In this document: positions 52,641-63,524 of the stretch, one piece after another
Layout: the number at the start of each line of letters is the position of its first letter
Numbering within the stretch: the first letter of the stretch is position 1
NCBI RefSeq assembly: GCF_023343835.1
Contig: NC_064434.1
Span: 3,825,505-3,889,504, forward strand
Reading direction: 5' to 3'
DNA length: 64,000 bases
Source of the DNA: Lagopus muta
Lineage: Eukaryota; Chordata; Aves; Galliformes; Phasianidae
The notes under the pieces: model-generated
What the model saw: only the letters and a program-made list of their open reading frames with translations
The model's database searches: none
Told to the model about the DNA's origin: nothing
Translations under genes and position numbers: made by a program

Positions 52641-52704
52641 GAAAATTCTGGTATAAATCCACTTTCTCTTTCAAACCCAAGTCCCAGCCTGTGCCATAAT
52701 ATGA

Positions 52705-52850
52705 GTTTTCAGGGGATGGTGATGCCCCGGCACTGCTGGCCAGAGCAGTGGCTGCCCCATCCCTGCTCAAGGCCATGGATGGGCCCTAGGCATTCTGAGC
52801 TGCTAGGGGGCACCCAGCCCAGGGCAGGGGTTAGAACTGTGTGGGCTTTG
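52705..52850 (+). repeat. Diverged CR1 3'-end fragment
   Basis: Sense: GGCTGCCCCATCCCTGCTC, CAAGGCCATGGATGGGCCC, GGGTTAGAACTGTGTGGGC. Confidence 0.6.
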
Positions 52851-53001
52851 AGTGTGTGTGACTGTATGCTTTTCCCTGTTCTCCTTCCATGGGGCAGCAA
52901 TGTGGTAGCATCATCCTGTGAGTCCTCCTGAAACTATCTCAGTGTCAGAAGAATTGACTGTAGCTGATACTCCATGGCATGAGATGCCTTAGTGGTAGGA
53001 G

Positions 53002-53116
53002 AACCATTAAGATTGGAAAAGACCTCTGAGATCCCCAAGCCTAACTCTAGCCCACCCCCACCGTACCCATTGCCCACACTCCTTAGTGCCACATCCCCAC
53101 AATTCCTGATCTCATT
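53002..53116 (-). repeat. CR1 3'-tip fragment
   Basis: ACCATTAAGATTGGAAAAGA tip, CTAGCCCACCCCCACCGTAC. It is joined directly to a second CR1 of another subfamily. Confidence 0.7.
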
Positions 53117-53532
53117 CCAGCACCTCACCACTCTCATAGCAAAGAACTTCACCCTGACATCCAACCTAAATCTTCCCTCACTCAACTTAAAATAATTTTG
53201 CCTTGTCCTGCTGTTATCTACCCTTGTAAAGAGTTGACTCCCCTCCTGTTTGTAGGCTCCCTTTAGGTACTGAAAGGCTGCCATGAGGTCACCCCGCAGC
53301 CTTCTTTTCTCCAGGCTGAACAAGCCCAGCTCCCTCAGCCTGTCTTCATAGGGGAGGTGCTCCAGCCCCCTGATCATCTTTGTGGCTCCTCTGGACCCTC
53401 TCCAACAGCTCCCTGTCTTTCTTGTACTGGGGGCTCCAGACCTGGACGCAGTGCTGCAGATGGGGCCTCACAAGAGCAGAGTAGAGGGGGACAATCACCT
53501 CCCTGTTCCTGCTGGCCACCCCTCTGCTGGGT
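53117..53532 (-). repeat. CR1 internal 3'-domain fragment lacking its tip
   Basis: TTCCAGCACCTCACCACTCT through TTTCTCCAGGCTGAACAAGC to GGCCACCCCTCTGCTG. The 3' tip is absent, so the junction at about 53117 is chimeric (recombination or nested insertion). Confidence 0.92.
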
Positions 53533-54542
53533 TATTTCAGTAAAGTTAGAGTTTTGAGTTGGATAGTACTGAAATTTGGCATATATGCTGAGAAGGGCTC
53601 CCAGACAGAAGGGAGCTTCTCAGCAGTGGCACAGGACAAAGGCAGCTACCAGCTGACTGCAGAACAGGAGCTCTGCCTGCTTTGCAGCACACTGGCCACA
53701 CAAGGTGCGGGCACTGGTGTAGAACCACAGGTCTTGCTCAGCACGAGAAGCTCCAGTTCCTCAATCTCCTTATCTCTGGAGAATAATAAAGCATGAAGAT
53801 CATGTTATCAGACACAGTTCTCTTTGTCAAAGAAGAATAGTTGCTTCATACCATCCTATCTACAATTACCTTGGTGGGGCAAGTTCAAGGCTGTTTAGTC
53901 CCCACATGATGGAAACAGCGTGGAACTATCAGTGCAGATGCAAACAGACAGCTTTTGATGACAGCCAATTCTAGACAATGGCACAGGAGAGAGATTGCAG
54001 GGCTATTTAGCTACAGTGATCTGAATTTGTATAATCCCCTCTGTTGGTGAGTTCACTCTCAGTTTGTCCAGGCTCTTCTTTGCGTGTCTTATTAATGCTG
54101 GCAATTTAGATGATTTCTATATCTGAGCATAATATGAAAGTCTAATTAATGGCATTTTCTTCTCACAGATACAGGCAAAGGGTCATAATAAGAGAGTTTA
54201 ATACTCTTCTTCTAGTGTTGGCACTGCCCCACATCATCAGCTACTCTAAGAGAAAAGAGAGTTCTGTCCCAGTTCTGGAGCTACTAGAGCATGGCAGTCC
54301 AGTGTGTAACTTAAAATTGTGTCTGCTCTTTTTTAGAGCAGTACTGGGATGGCCTCAAAGCAGCGCTGTACCATTTCTTTCTGCATTTTGCATGATAGCC
54401 TGGGAAGCCTTTGGTGGGAATGCAGACCTAAAACAAATTCTCTCACCTTTAGGTCATGAGGGGTAGCATTAAAGTGCTGCTTGCCTACACAGCTTGTCCT
54501 GGCTCACAACAAAGAGCTGCTTCAATGTCCCTTACCATGACA

Positions 54543-54720
54543 GGTGCATCCCTGGAGGTGTTCAAGGCCAGGTTGGATGGGGCCCTGGGCAGCCTGGTCT
54601 GGTATTAAATGTGGAGGATGTGGGAGTTGGTGGCCCTGCCTGTGGTGGGGGGTTGGAGTTTGATGATCCTTGAGGTCCTTTCCAACTCAAGGCATTATGT
54701 GATTCTATGATTCTATGATT
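54543..54720 (+). repeat. CR1 3'-end fragment
   Basis: Sense: TGCATCCCTGGAGGTGTTCA to three tail units ATTCTATG. Confidence 0.93.
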
Positions 54721-55205
54721 CACAGTGAAGGTTCCTACACGTTCACTGTGCTGCTCAGCTCCTGTCTGACTTCCACCCATCTTGTAGATCTGAAGCCACC
54801 AAGGTAAAAACCCTGCTTGCCATTTCAGGAGGGCTGGTGCTATGGTGATACCTTCAGCCACAGGAGAGTCATCTCCATGCAGCCCCTTCTTCCTTATGCC
54901 CCATCCTTAGAGATGCTCAAGGCCAGGTCAAAAAATAAATTGGCTCAGTTCTCTCCCCACTCTGAGCCTGACCATTCTCCAAGGCTTGTTGTCCCTCCTG
55001 TGAAATAAAGAGCAGCAAAGTTTGGAGCAGACTCCTCCTGGAGTACTGCAGCAATGCCTGGTATTGCAGTCGTTAAGTGCCACTACGATCTTCTAAAGAG
55101 CAGAGAATATGCAGGACATGATGAAGAGTACAACATATCTCTGGTGCAAAAAAGCAGGTAATGGGTTAATCAGAGTTCTCCAGGTCATGAAGGCTGGCAG
55201 CTCCA

Positions 55206-55420
55206 AAGAATCATAGAATATCCCGAGTAGGAAAGGACTCACAAGGACCACTGAGCCCAACTCCTGGCTCCACACAGGACCCCCAGACCTCTTTCAATCT
55301 GTTCAAATAGCCAGTGCTGCCCCATCCCCATTTCAGAATCCACCACTTGTTAAAACTCCACGCAGTTGTTAATTGCTCCTATAGAACCTCCTAAGAAACA
55401 GCAATCCTCTCAAGCAGCGG
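55206..55420 (-). repeat. CR1 3'-end fragment, divergent subfamily
   Basis: AAGAATCATAGAATATCCCG tip, CAACTCCTGGCTCCACACAG. The interior resembles CR1 only loosely. Confidence 0.65.
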
Positions 55421-56213
55421 TAGCCTATACATTGAGAAGATGTCCAGGCAGGAGGAGATGCAGCTGAGGCAGCACTCTGTGCTATATGCCCAACAGTCCT
55501 CCTTCCAGGTCCCTAAATGCCCAGCCGTCTGCTTCCTGGCCATCTCTCACACATCCTGAAGGGGTCTGCAAGGAGATTCATCTGGCCATGAGGGTAGGAG
55601 GGCACTTCCCACGTTCCCATTTCCTGGCTGGTGAACTGTCTGGGTCTCTGGCCACGCTTCTCAGGTTGGTCTGATGGAGGTTCCTCTCCCCCCTACCAAA
55701 GGCAACACATCTCCCACATGGGAGGCAATTAGCATGATATTGGGCTTCTCAGTGAATGAGTTCTTCTCCCCTCTTCTGCTCCTATCAGCATGGTTTTGCC
55801 TGTCATATCCAAAGCATAACTGGCTGCAGAATACCAGAGGATCACCCTCCATCTGCCACAGTTTCACGACCAGTTGGCTCTTGGAGAAGCACTAGTACTT
55901 TTGTAGGGCTCTGCTGTTTCTATGTTTTCATTCCTGAAACAGATTGCGATTTGACTATCCCAACACCAAACCATTCCCTCTCTGACATCTTCCTAACGAA
56001 GAGTGGAGCAGCATGAAACAAAGGATGTTTGTGGCTGAAACCCACCAGAGACTGCAGAGAATACACCTGTGGTGGGAAACCCAGAGTGCCAAGGCAGCCA
56101 CGAAGCCTGCATGCTCTAACCACACACTGGGCATGAAGGTGTCCTGGCTTCCTAAAGAGGGATTGGCTTTTGGAGTATCAGTCTCTATGCTCTTGTAGTG
56201 GAACTGGCTGGAC

Positions 56214-56398
56214 TGATACGCTGGAACAGGTTGCCCAAGGAGGCTGTGGATGCCCCATCCCTGCAGGCATTCAAGGCCAGGCTGGATGTGGCTCTGGGCA
56301 GCCTGGTCTGCTGGTTGGTGACCTGCACACAGCAGGGGGTTGGAACTGGATGAACATTTGTGGTCCTTTGCAACCCAGGCCATTCTATGATATGATTC
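56214..56398 (+). repeat. CR1 3'-end fragment
   Basis: Sense: ACAGGTTGCCCAAGGAGGC to CCATTCTATGATATGATTC. Confidence 0.94.
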
Positions 56399-56940
56399 AA
56401 AGAAAAACCTGCAGTTCTGTGCTCTCAGGGTATCCTCAGGGCAGGCCATCCAAAACGCACGGACAGCCTGATGCCAAAATTGTATGCAATTATTCTGACT
56501 GAGTGAGAACAATTGCTCTGATACAAACTGTCCCCAGAACTTTCCCCAGCACTCCCTATCACCCATGTGGAAAGCTTTCCTGATACCTGCAGTTGGCTTT
56601 TCTGCACGCTGTGAAGGAGAAAAAGAAAACTCAAACTCTATAGAGAATGGAGTTGTTTATAACATCAGCTTAGGCCACCTAACAGGGGTCTGAGCTGATT
56701 TATTAGGCAGAAGCATGGATGTTCTGAGGGCTTAGGTGTGACCATGATTTAACTTGGAGTTCACTGAAGCAAGAAGAGGCAACACAGTGGGGTCTTATGG
56801 TTCCTTCTCAAGCTCCGTGTTTGCCTTCTGAGAAGGACAAGGAGCTCAGGGTGGAGGGAGAGACACAGAGGGAAGAAAATGGCACAGAGGAAAAAAATCC
56901 CTGAGGTTATAAAGGTTTTACATCAGACAGAAGTGTGAGA

Positions 56941-57064
56941 GAGGAGAGGAGAGGAGAGGAGAGGAGAGGAGAGGAGAGGAGAGGAGAGGAGAGGAGAGGA
57001 GAGGAGAGGAGAGGAGAGGAGAGGAGAGGAGAGGAGAGGAGAGGAGAGGAGAGGAGAGGAGAGA
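56941..57064 (+). repeat. (GAGGA)n microsatellite, about 24 copies
   Basis: A pure run of the pentamer GAGGA for about 124 bases, all purine on the plus strand. It starts after AAGTGTGAGA and ends abruptly at GAGAAATTAA. Confidence 0.98.
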
Positions 57065-57814
57065 AATTAATGAAATGATCTCAGCCTGCACATGGCTTTA
57101 AGTGGAAAGGTAATTAAACAGACACTTATGCAGTGACTGCAGTCTGTAACAGAGACGAGTGATTTCTCTGGAGTCCAGGAGAAAGCATTACATCATTGAA
57201 GTGAGCAGGGCTCTTCTTCCACCTGCTCTTGAAAGAGCAAATGAGGATAATATAAGCTGATAAAGCAATCTACTTCTGATTTTTTTTTTAATTGTTAGTA
57301 TATAAAAGCTGTGGTGCTTTCAAAGCATAATTCTGCATGCTTTTCCATAGGATATGGAGCTCTGAGTCCCAGGAGGTGCATACACCAGGGTAATTCCTCC
57401 TGTCTTCAAAGCAGGGCTCTTGGAGTCTGACCCAATTTAGGAAATTACCAAATCATTCCCGAGGAAGCTGCATCATGAATTGCCTCTAGAAAAGTATAAA
57501 TTAATCTATCTTCAAAACCAAACCCTCCTGGGCTTGATGGAGATTTGGTGAGGTCTTCTGCTTAAAAAGAAGAAAAAAAAAAAAAGGAAAAGGAATAAAG
57601 GGATTTTATGCTGGAAGATAAGAACTAGTGAAACCTGGCAAGCTGCCTCACAGCAGATTGCAGCCTGTTTAACTACTGTTTCATCACTACAAAGTGAAAA
57701 GAATCACCGTGCTTCTGGTAAGGGGCTAAAGAGTTCATTTCTTCTCTACACACCCCCATGTTCCCCTTTATATTCTCTACACATCTTATATGCTTTCAGG
57801 TTATAGCTATGGTT

Positions 57815-58349
57815 TTCTTTGGGGCCCTGACTAACTGGAGGAGAGTATGGGCCCCTCACTGCAAGAAAGACATTGAGGCCCTGGAACGTGTTCAAAGGAG
57901 GGCAACAAAGCTGGTGAGGGGTCTGGAACACAGGGCTGATGAGGAGAGGCTGAAGGAGCTGGGAATGTTCAGCCTGGAGAAGAGGAGGCTCAGGGGAGAC
58001 CTCATTGCTCTCTATAACTTCCTGAAGGGAGGTTGTAGTGAGCTGGGGGTCGGCCTCTGCTCTTGTGTCATCAGTGATAGGACCAGGGGGAATGGTTTCA
58101 AGCTACGGCAGGGGAGATTCAGGCTGGACGTGAGGAAGTATTACTTGTCAGAAAGGGTGGTCAGGCACTGGAATGGATGCCCAGGGAGGTGGTGGAGTCA
58201 CCGAGCCTGGGGGTGTTCAAGGAAAGGCTGGATGTTGTGTTGAGGGACATGGTTTAGTAGGAGCTATTGGGAATAGGTGAACGGTTGGACTGGGTGAGCT
58301 TTGAGGTCTTTTCCAACCTTGGTGATTCTATGATTCTATTCTATGATTC
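57815..58349 (+). repeat. CR1 3'-end copy
   Basis: Sense: GGGCCCCTCACTGCAAGAAA, the [17 protein letters not shown]-encoding segment, then several ATTCTATG tail units near 58325-58349. Confidence 0.94.
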
Positions 58350-58597
58350 TATCTTCTGAATGTCACCGTTTATGGTGAGCTGAAGAGATACTCCAGTAGG
58401 ACCCCAGGAACCATTTAGTCACCTCCAGGGTGTCTTTCTGATCTTCAGACACACCACCGTCTGAAGTTGTGTTTAGTCTGATTCTAGTAAGCTTTGCTGG
58501 AGTGAGTTGGTGAGCTTGAATTCCCCAAGAGGAAACAGAAACAGTGAAACCAGCTCACATTTAATTTAGAATGAGCAGAGAACAACACATTTCCATA

Positions 58598-58762
58598 GAT
58601 TCATAGAACTGTAGAACGGCTTGGGTTGGAAGGGACCTCAAAGAACACCTATTTCCAACCCCCTGCCATGGGCAAGATTGCCAACCACTGAGTCAGGCAC
58701 CAGATAAGGCTGCCCACGGCCCCATCCAACATGGCCCTGAGCACCTCCAGTGATGAGACACC
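58598..58762 (-). repeat. CR1 3'-end fragment
   Basis: ATTCATAGAACTGTAGAACGG tip, CCAACCCCCTGCCATGGGC. It is truncated after CACCTCCAGTGATGAGACA. Confidence 0.88.
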
Positions 58763-59660
58763 CATATGTTGTAGAAGAGGAGAGAAGAAACAGCTGCAGC
58801 TGACCGTCTTTGTTCTTCCTCTACAAGCCCTCCTTGGCCACCAGGTCAGCATCTCTACACAGCAGCCATGCTTCCCACAGTTGCATTTTCCAATAAATGC
58901 CCTGGGTTTGTGCACACTGGGTAATGGGAAGCATGCAGCTGCACATTTCATTCTGTGTCTACAGGTCCTAGGAGCTACAGAACCATGGGAAATGGCATGT
59001 AGCATTAGAAGTCAGGGAGTAGAGCTGCATGTGGCCATTCATTCAGCAGTGATTTTGGATTGTGGTAAATACTTCAGATTGAATCTGAATAGACTGCATT
59101 AGGGTTTGCTAGGCTGAGTACAGCAGTTTGAGGTTATGTCTGACAAGAAGAAAAGGTGCTCAGCTTGGGAGTAAATGTTCTCTCTGTTGCATGTTCTGAA
59201 CTGAAAATCTTTTCATTCGGAACCCAATTAACAGTTCCAGTTAATAAAGAACAAATGGACAGAGTGCCCACGCTTGTATGTGACAAAAAGATAAGCAATA
59301 GGGTAGCCCAGCAGGGTCAACCATGCTCCTATGTGCTGAAATGCCTTTTGTTCCACTCCCTGTCATAGTGAGTGGGATAAATTCAGAGCAATGAGTTGTC
59401 ATTGTGAAAATCAAAAAGGACATAAAGTGAGCACTAGCAAAAGTCAAGCTGTGCTGTAGCTCACCAGCAAGTCTCTGGAGCTGTAAGATCAGAGACAAAG
59501 CAGAGCTGCTATTGTAGTGGGACGGCTTTGCAAAGTGTGCAGGCACAGCCGACTGGTTTTGTCTTAGTGTCCAGGAAGATGTAAGTTCAGAAAACTGAAG
59601 AAAATTGGAAGTGGCCTTGCTGGAAGTCAGTCTCAGAGAATGGGACAGTCTTATTAAAAG

Positions 59661-59860
59661 GTGGGATGGGATGGGATGGGAGGGGAGGGGAGGGGAGGGG
59701 AGGGGAGGGGATAGGGTAGGGTAGGGTAGGGTAGGGTAGGGTAGGGTAGGGTAGGGTAGGATAGGATAGGATAGGATAGGATAGGATAGGATAGGATAGG
59801 ATAGGATAGGATAGGATAGGATAGGATAGGATAGGATAGGATAGGATAGGATAGGATAGA
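59661..59860 (+). repeat. Compound pentanucleotide array in four blocks
   Basis: Successive blocks of related pentamers: GGGAT (about 59661-59680), GGGGA (to about 59710), GGGTA (about 59711-59757) and GGATA (about 59758-59860, some 20 copies). Neighbouring units differ by one or two bases. It runs directly into a CR1-tip-like AGAAGGGTCCCGTCAAGATC. Confidence 0.97.
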
Positions 59861-59936
59861 AGGGTCCCGTCAAGATCATTTAATATTATCCTTCCCCAGA
59901 TTCAGAAGAGGGGCTTGTAATACCACAGTGAAACAA

Positions 59937-60025
59937 CAGGAATCCTTGTTCATTGCAGAGGAGTTGGGGTAGATGACCTTTAAAGGTCCCTTTTGACTCC
60001 AAGTATTCTATGGTTGCATGAGCCT
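59937..60025 (+). repeat. CR1 3'-tip fragment
   Basis: Sense: GGGGTAGATGACCTTTAAAG, GTCCCTTTTGACTCC, TATTCTATGGTTGCATG. Confidence 0.6.
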
Positions 60026-60339
60026 ATGAATTTGTCAGGGATCTGATAAGAGTGTGATTAAACAAGTTTAAGAACAGCAAACACTATTACAGTTCTGATT
60101 GAGAAGAATAAAACCATCCAGGTGAATATGATCTGATCTCAACGTTGTGCAAGGCTTTGGGAACAAACAGACAAGCAAGAATGCAAAATAAAACGCATCA
60201 AGGGTTCTCAGCTGAATAGATTTCAGCAGACCAACGTGATGAAATAGCTTTTTAACAGAAAGAAGGCACCAGATCTTAGGAAGGCAAATGCAACAGAGAG
60301 TTCAAACTCCAGAGAGAAACAGAGCAGCACTTGTGCCTT

Positions 60340-60486
60340 TATTGAGATCTTCCTTGCATGAGGAGACCAAACTGACACAGGACTCCAGATGCAGCCCCAC
60401 AAGTGCCGAGCAGATAGAAACAATCCCCTCCCTTGTCATGCTGGCCATGCTTTTACTGATACAGTCCAGTTTGCCTTCACAGATGC
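60340..60486 (-). repeat. Diverged internal CR1 fragment
   Basis: GACTCCAGATGCAGCCCCAC, AGTGCCGAGCAGATAGAAAC, CATGCTGGCCATGCTTTTAC match the region upstream of the common CR1 3' end. No tip is present. Confidence 0.6.
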
Positions 60487-61032
60487 AAAGATATTTGAAT
60501 GCTTGTGGCTAATGATGCTACAGGAAAGGATATGCTTTGGAAAAGGGTATGGATTTATGCAGTAAGATGGAGGAAAGGTTACCCTGAGGAAAGATAAGGA
60601 GCTGAAATCAGTGAGGTTTATCAAAGATCTGTGTGCAGGAGTCGTCCAGCACAGGGTGTAAGTGTCTTCACAGGGAGAAAATGCCAAAAATCAAAGGGAG
60701 CTCCTTAATTAAAGACATAACCTCCTGATGCTTCTTCTTAGATAGGCTGTGCATAGACAGAAAGCTTAGTTCTTAAGAGTCAGAGTAATCAGTAACAGAA
60801 GTGGATGTGTCTTCATTTGCTGGATTAAGTAAGCCAAAAGCAGTGGAAAAGGGAGGCCCTCTGGGTACCACCAGCTAAAAAAAACATAAATCACAGGCTA
60901 TTGGAAGAACTAGCTATGAATATTTATATCTGCTTGTGGGAACACTTATGACTAAATGGCTTGGTATCTTGGAGGTGTCTGACACCCTTGGTGGGATGGG
61001 AAGGGATAGGATAGGGTAGTGTGGGGTGAGAA

Positions 61033-61146
61033 AGGAGAGGAGAGGAGAGGAGAGGAGAGGAGAGGAGAGGAGAGGAGAGGAGAGGAGAGGAGAGGAGAGG
61101 AGAGGAGAGGAGAGGAGAGGAGAGGAGAGGAGAGGAGAGGAGAGGA
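61033..61146 (+). repeat. Second (GAGGA)n microsatellite
   Basis: About 22 copies of the pentamer GAGGA on the plus strand. It is preceded (about 60992-61030) by degenerate GGGAT/GGATA-like units that resemble the start of the compound array at 59661. Confidence 0.97.
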
Positions 61147-61521
61147 TATTTTTCTTACTGTCCTCCTTCCTCCTCAGAGGACATGAGACTAACATTGTTT
61201 GTTGCAGGTGAAAAACAAGTGCTCAAAAACAACAAAGACCAACATAATTTCACTTCCTGAATAATTTAAAAGGCTATTATTTTCTAAAACTGCAACCATT
61301 GCATCTGCCTTTCCTGAAGCAAATAATTAACAGCTACATATGAGTCTAATTAATCTGATTATTGTCACTGCTGCATGGCAGAAGACCTCAAAACCAACTG
61401 CTTTAAAGCAGGCTGTAGTTAGACCTATGGTGGGGGTGAGGAAAAGCATCTGCCTTGGAGGCCAGTGGGCATTGCACAGCTCCCAGTGCAACAGGCACAG
61501 CCCTGAGCTGCTGGACATCAG

Positions 61522-61632
61522 GGAGCAGTGGATGCTCTCAGCCATAGCGTTTAGGCTATGCTGGATGGAGATGGGGTTGGGCTCAGTGCTCCCTGTGGCT
61601 CCTTTCCAACTTGGGATACTCTAGGATTCTAT
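61522..61632 (+). repeat. Diverged CR1 3'-end fragment
   Basis: Sense: GGATGGAGATGGGGTTGGGC, CCTTTCCAACTTGGGATACT, CTAGGATTCTATGAG. Confidence 0.65.
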
Positions 61633-62002
61633 GAGTGTTCAATGTGGGACAAGAGGCGGTTTGCAACTCCTTTCCAAGTCTGAAATCTGCTGCACAGGCT
61701 CTGGTTATGGTTTTCTCTTCAGCACTCTATTTATCCATTCCCAATATGGCATCTAAAGAGGTCATGGGAAATGGTGTTTGCTTTACTCAAGCTGTCCCTC
61801 CATTTACTGAAAGAAAAGGAAAGAAAAGTTTGCCACAGGCCAATTGGTGCACTGTGCATGTAAGTAACAGCTGGAACTGCTGGCTGCTGCAGGCGGCCTC
61901 ACAGTGATTGCAGATGCCCCACACAATCCAGGGGTATAAGATTTCAGTAAGCCTGTGCAATACCTGCATTCATATAAGCATAGGAAGGACAATGGGCTAT
62001 GA

Positions 62003-62877
62003 ATCACAGAATCACAGAATCACAGAATGGTTGGGTTGGAAGGGACCTCAAGGATCATGAAGCTCCAACCCCCTGCCACACACAGGGCCACCAACCTCCA
62101 CATTTCACAGCAGCCCAGGCTGCCCAGGGCCCCATCCAACCTGGCCTTGAACACCTCCAGGGATGGACGGGGCATCACAGCCTCTCTGGGCAGCTGTTCC
62201 AGCACCTCACCACTCTCTAGGTAAAGAATTTCCCCGTGATGTCTGACCTAAATCTCTCCTCCCTCAGCTTAAAACCATTTCCCCTCATCCTACACATATC
62301 AACCCTTTCAAAGAGTTGATTCCCCTCCTGTTTGTAGGCTCCCTTTAGGTACTGAAAGGCTGCCATGAGGTCACCCCGCAGCCTTCTTTTCTCCAGGCTG
62401 AACAAGTCCAGCTCCCTCAGCATGTCTTCACTGGGGAGGTGCTCCAGCCCCCTGATCATCTTTGTGGCTCCTCTGGACCCTCTCCAACAGCTCCCTGTCT
62501 TTCTTTTACTGGGGGCTCCAGACCTGGACGCAGTGCTCCAGATGGGCCTCACAAGAGCAGAGTAGAGGGGGACAATCACCTCCCTGTCCCTGCTGGCCAC
62601 CCCTCTGCTGATGGAGCCCAGGACACCATTTGCTTTCCGAGCAGCAAGAGCACACTGCTGGTTCATGCTAAGCTTTTCATCCATCAGGACCCCCAGGTCC
62701 TTCTCCACAGGGCTGCTCTCAAGGACTGCTCCTTCCAGTCTGTGCGGATGCCTGGGATTCCTCCAGCCCAATTGCCAAACCTTGCACTTTGCTGTGTTGA
62801 ACCTCATCAGGTTCACCCAGGAACACCTTTCAAGTCTGTTGAATTCCCTCTGAATGGCATCCCTTCCTTCCAAGGCA
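62003..62877 (-). repeat. 0.87-kb CR1 copy 3' of the ovodefensin gene
   Basis: Three tail units (AATCACAG) at 62003-62030, the whole 3' domain, and a long ORF2 C-terminal frame (62217-62873). It ends about 85 bases from the predicted ovodefensin poly(A) site. Confidence 0.95.
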
Positions 62878-62980
62878 ATGTTTCAGTTTTCTACCTGGAA
62901 CCACACTAATGCTCTGTGTGGAATCATGGGGACACAAGCAACCACAGCACACACACAGGAATCTTTTTGTTCTCTTTCTC

Positions 62981-62986
62981 TTTATT
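62981..62986 (-). terminator. Poly(A) signal of the ovodefensin gene
   Basis: AATAAA in the minus-strand context CTCAATAAAGAG, about 95 bases after the TAA, so the transcript should end near 62960. The intervening 3'UTR is GC-rich and free of repeats. Confidence 0.8.
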
Positions 62987-63080
62987 GAGCAGAGGGGATG
63001 ACACGTGGCTCAGAGCATGGAGAAGCTGCTCCCAAAGCCACCGCAGCGCCTCCTCTCCCCCAGGGGCTCCTCCTCAGCCC

Positions 63081-63214
63081 TTATTTCCACTTCCAGCTGG
63101 CAGGCAGGCAGCAGTGCACCTTGCAGTCGGAGGAGCGGGCCCAGACCTCTGCCTTGGAGCACTTGCTGGAGCAGTAGCCGATCTTCGGGCAGTACTTCAG
63201 GACCTGCCCATAGC
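63081..63214 (-). CDS. Ovodefensin exon 2 (mature peptide)
   Basis: 134 bases with acceptor cctcgcag; it completes G20 and encodes all six cysteines of the mature domain. It ends SWKWK and TAA. Confidence 0.94.
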
Positions 63215-63428
63215 CTGCGAGGGGAAGCACAGGGTGTTTGGGGCTCAAGGTGCTGCCTCCAGTCCCACTGTCCTGTGCCCTAAAGAAAATGGAGCCCCAG
63301 CAGCCCCAACCCTCATCCCTCCGCTCTCCCATTGCCCTCTGGATTCTCCATCAATGCAGTGCTCTCCTACCTGGGGCGGCCAGGGAGACCAGCAGGAGGA
63401 CAGCGAAGACGAGGCAGAGGAACCTCAT
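63081..63428 (-). CDS. Ovodefensin (gallin/meleagrin type), complete two-exon gene
   Basis: A secreted small cationic peptide of the avian egg-white/oviduct beta-defensin-like family; gallin has reported activity against E. coli. Exon 1 is 63371-63428 (ATG at 63428) and exon 2 is 63081-63214 (TAA at 63083-63081), with AG/GT borders and an intron of 156 bases. The precursor has 63 residues. Residues 1-20 form a hydrophobic signal peptide of AvBD style (MRFLCLVFAVLLLV) ending AAPG; a mature start near V24 (VLKYCPKIGYC) fits known peptides. Cysteines 28, 34, 38, 50, 54 and 55 give C-X5-C-X3-C-X11-C-X3-CC, the ovodefensin pattern. The middle (CSSKCSKAEVWA) resembles turkey meleagrin and the tail (CCLPASWKWK) chicken gallin. 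There is no pro-segment. Its place beside MTMR9 fits the bird defensin region. The exact ovodefensin subtype is uncertain. Confidence 0.94.
63371..63428 (-). CDS. Ovodefensin exon 1 (signal peptide)
   Basis: 58 bases encoding residues 1-19 plus the first base of G20. The donor CCCAG/GTAGGA follows. The first ATG after the predicted start site is used. Confidence 0.93.
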
Positions 63429-63518
63429 GGCTGGAGGCGATCTGCGGTGTGAGCGAGGCTGGAGAGAGCTGGAGGAGAGGAGCTGGGTGCTGCTGAGGGC
63501 AGCGCTGGCATCCTGCTA

Positions 63519-63524
63519 CTTATA
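63519..63524 (-). promoter_or_regulatory. TATA box of the ovodefensin gene
   Basis: TATAAG within CCTATAAGTAG on the minus strand, about 91 bases upstream of the start codon. This predicts a start site near 63490 and a 5'UTR of about 60 bases within exon 1. A TATA-driven compact gene fits tissue-specific, strongly induced expression. Confidence 0.75.

Larger units (their letters stand above)
51761..62959. other. Intergenic DNA between MTMR9 and the ovodefensin gene
   Basis: About 11 kb made of CR1 copies in both orientations, three pentanucleotide arrays and unique DNA. No cysteine-patterned defensin frame or other gene was recognised besides the ovodefensin at the right end. Confidence 0.6.

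Noticed and set aside
59711-59757. Interstitial telomere repeat
   Set aside because: The unit is the pentamer TAGGG, not the hexamer TTAGGG, and it grades into other pentamers.
59241-59879. 212-codon minus-strand frame of Pro-Ile-Leu-Ser-Tyr repeats
   Set aside because: Simple translation of the pentanucleotide array with no gene context.
62217-62873. 218-codon minus-strand gene beside the ovodefensin
   Set aside because: CR1 ORF2 C-terminal remnant (typical [10 protein letters not shown]-type and [11 protein letters not shown] text).
62916-63452. 178-codon plus-strand frame over the ovodefensin locus
   Set aside because: Shadow of the opposite strand; the minus strand has signal peptide, splice sites, cysteine pattern, TATA and poly(A) signal.
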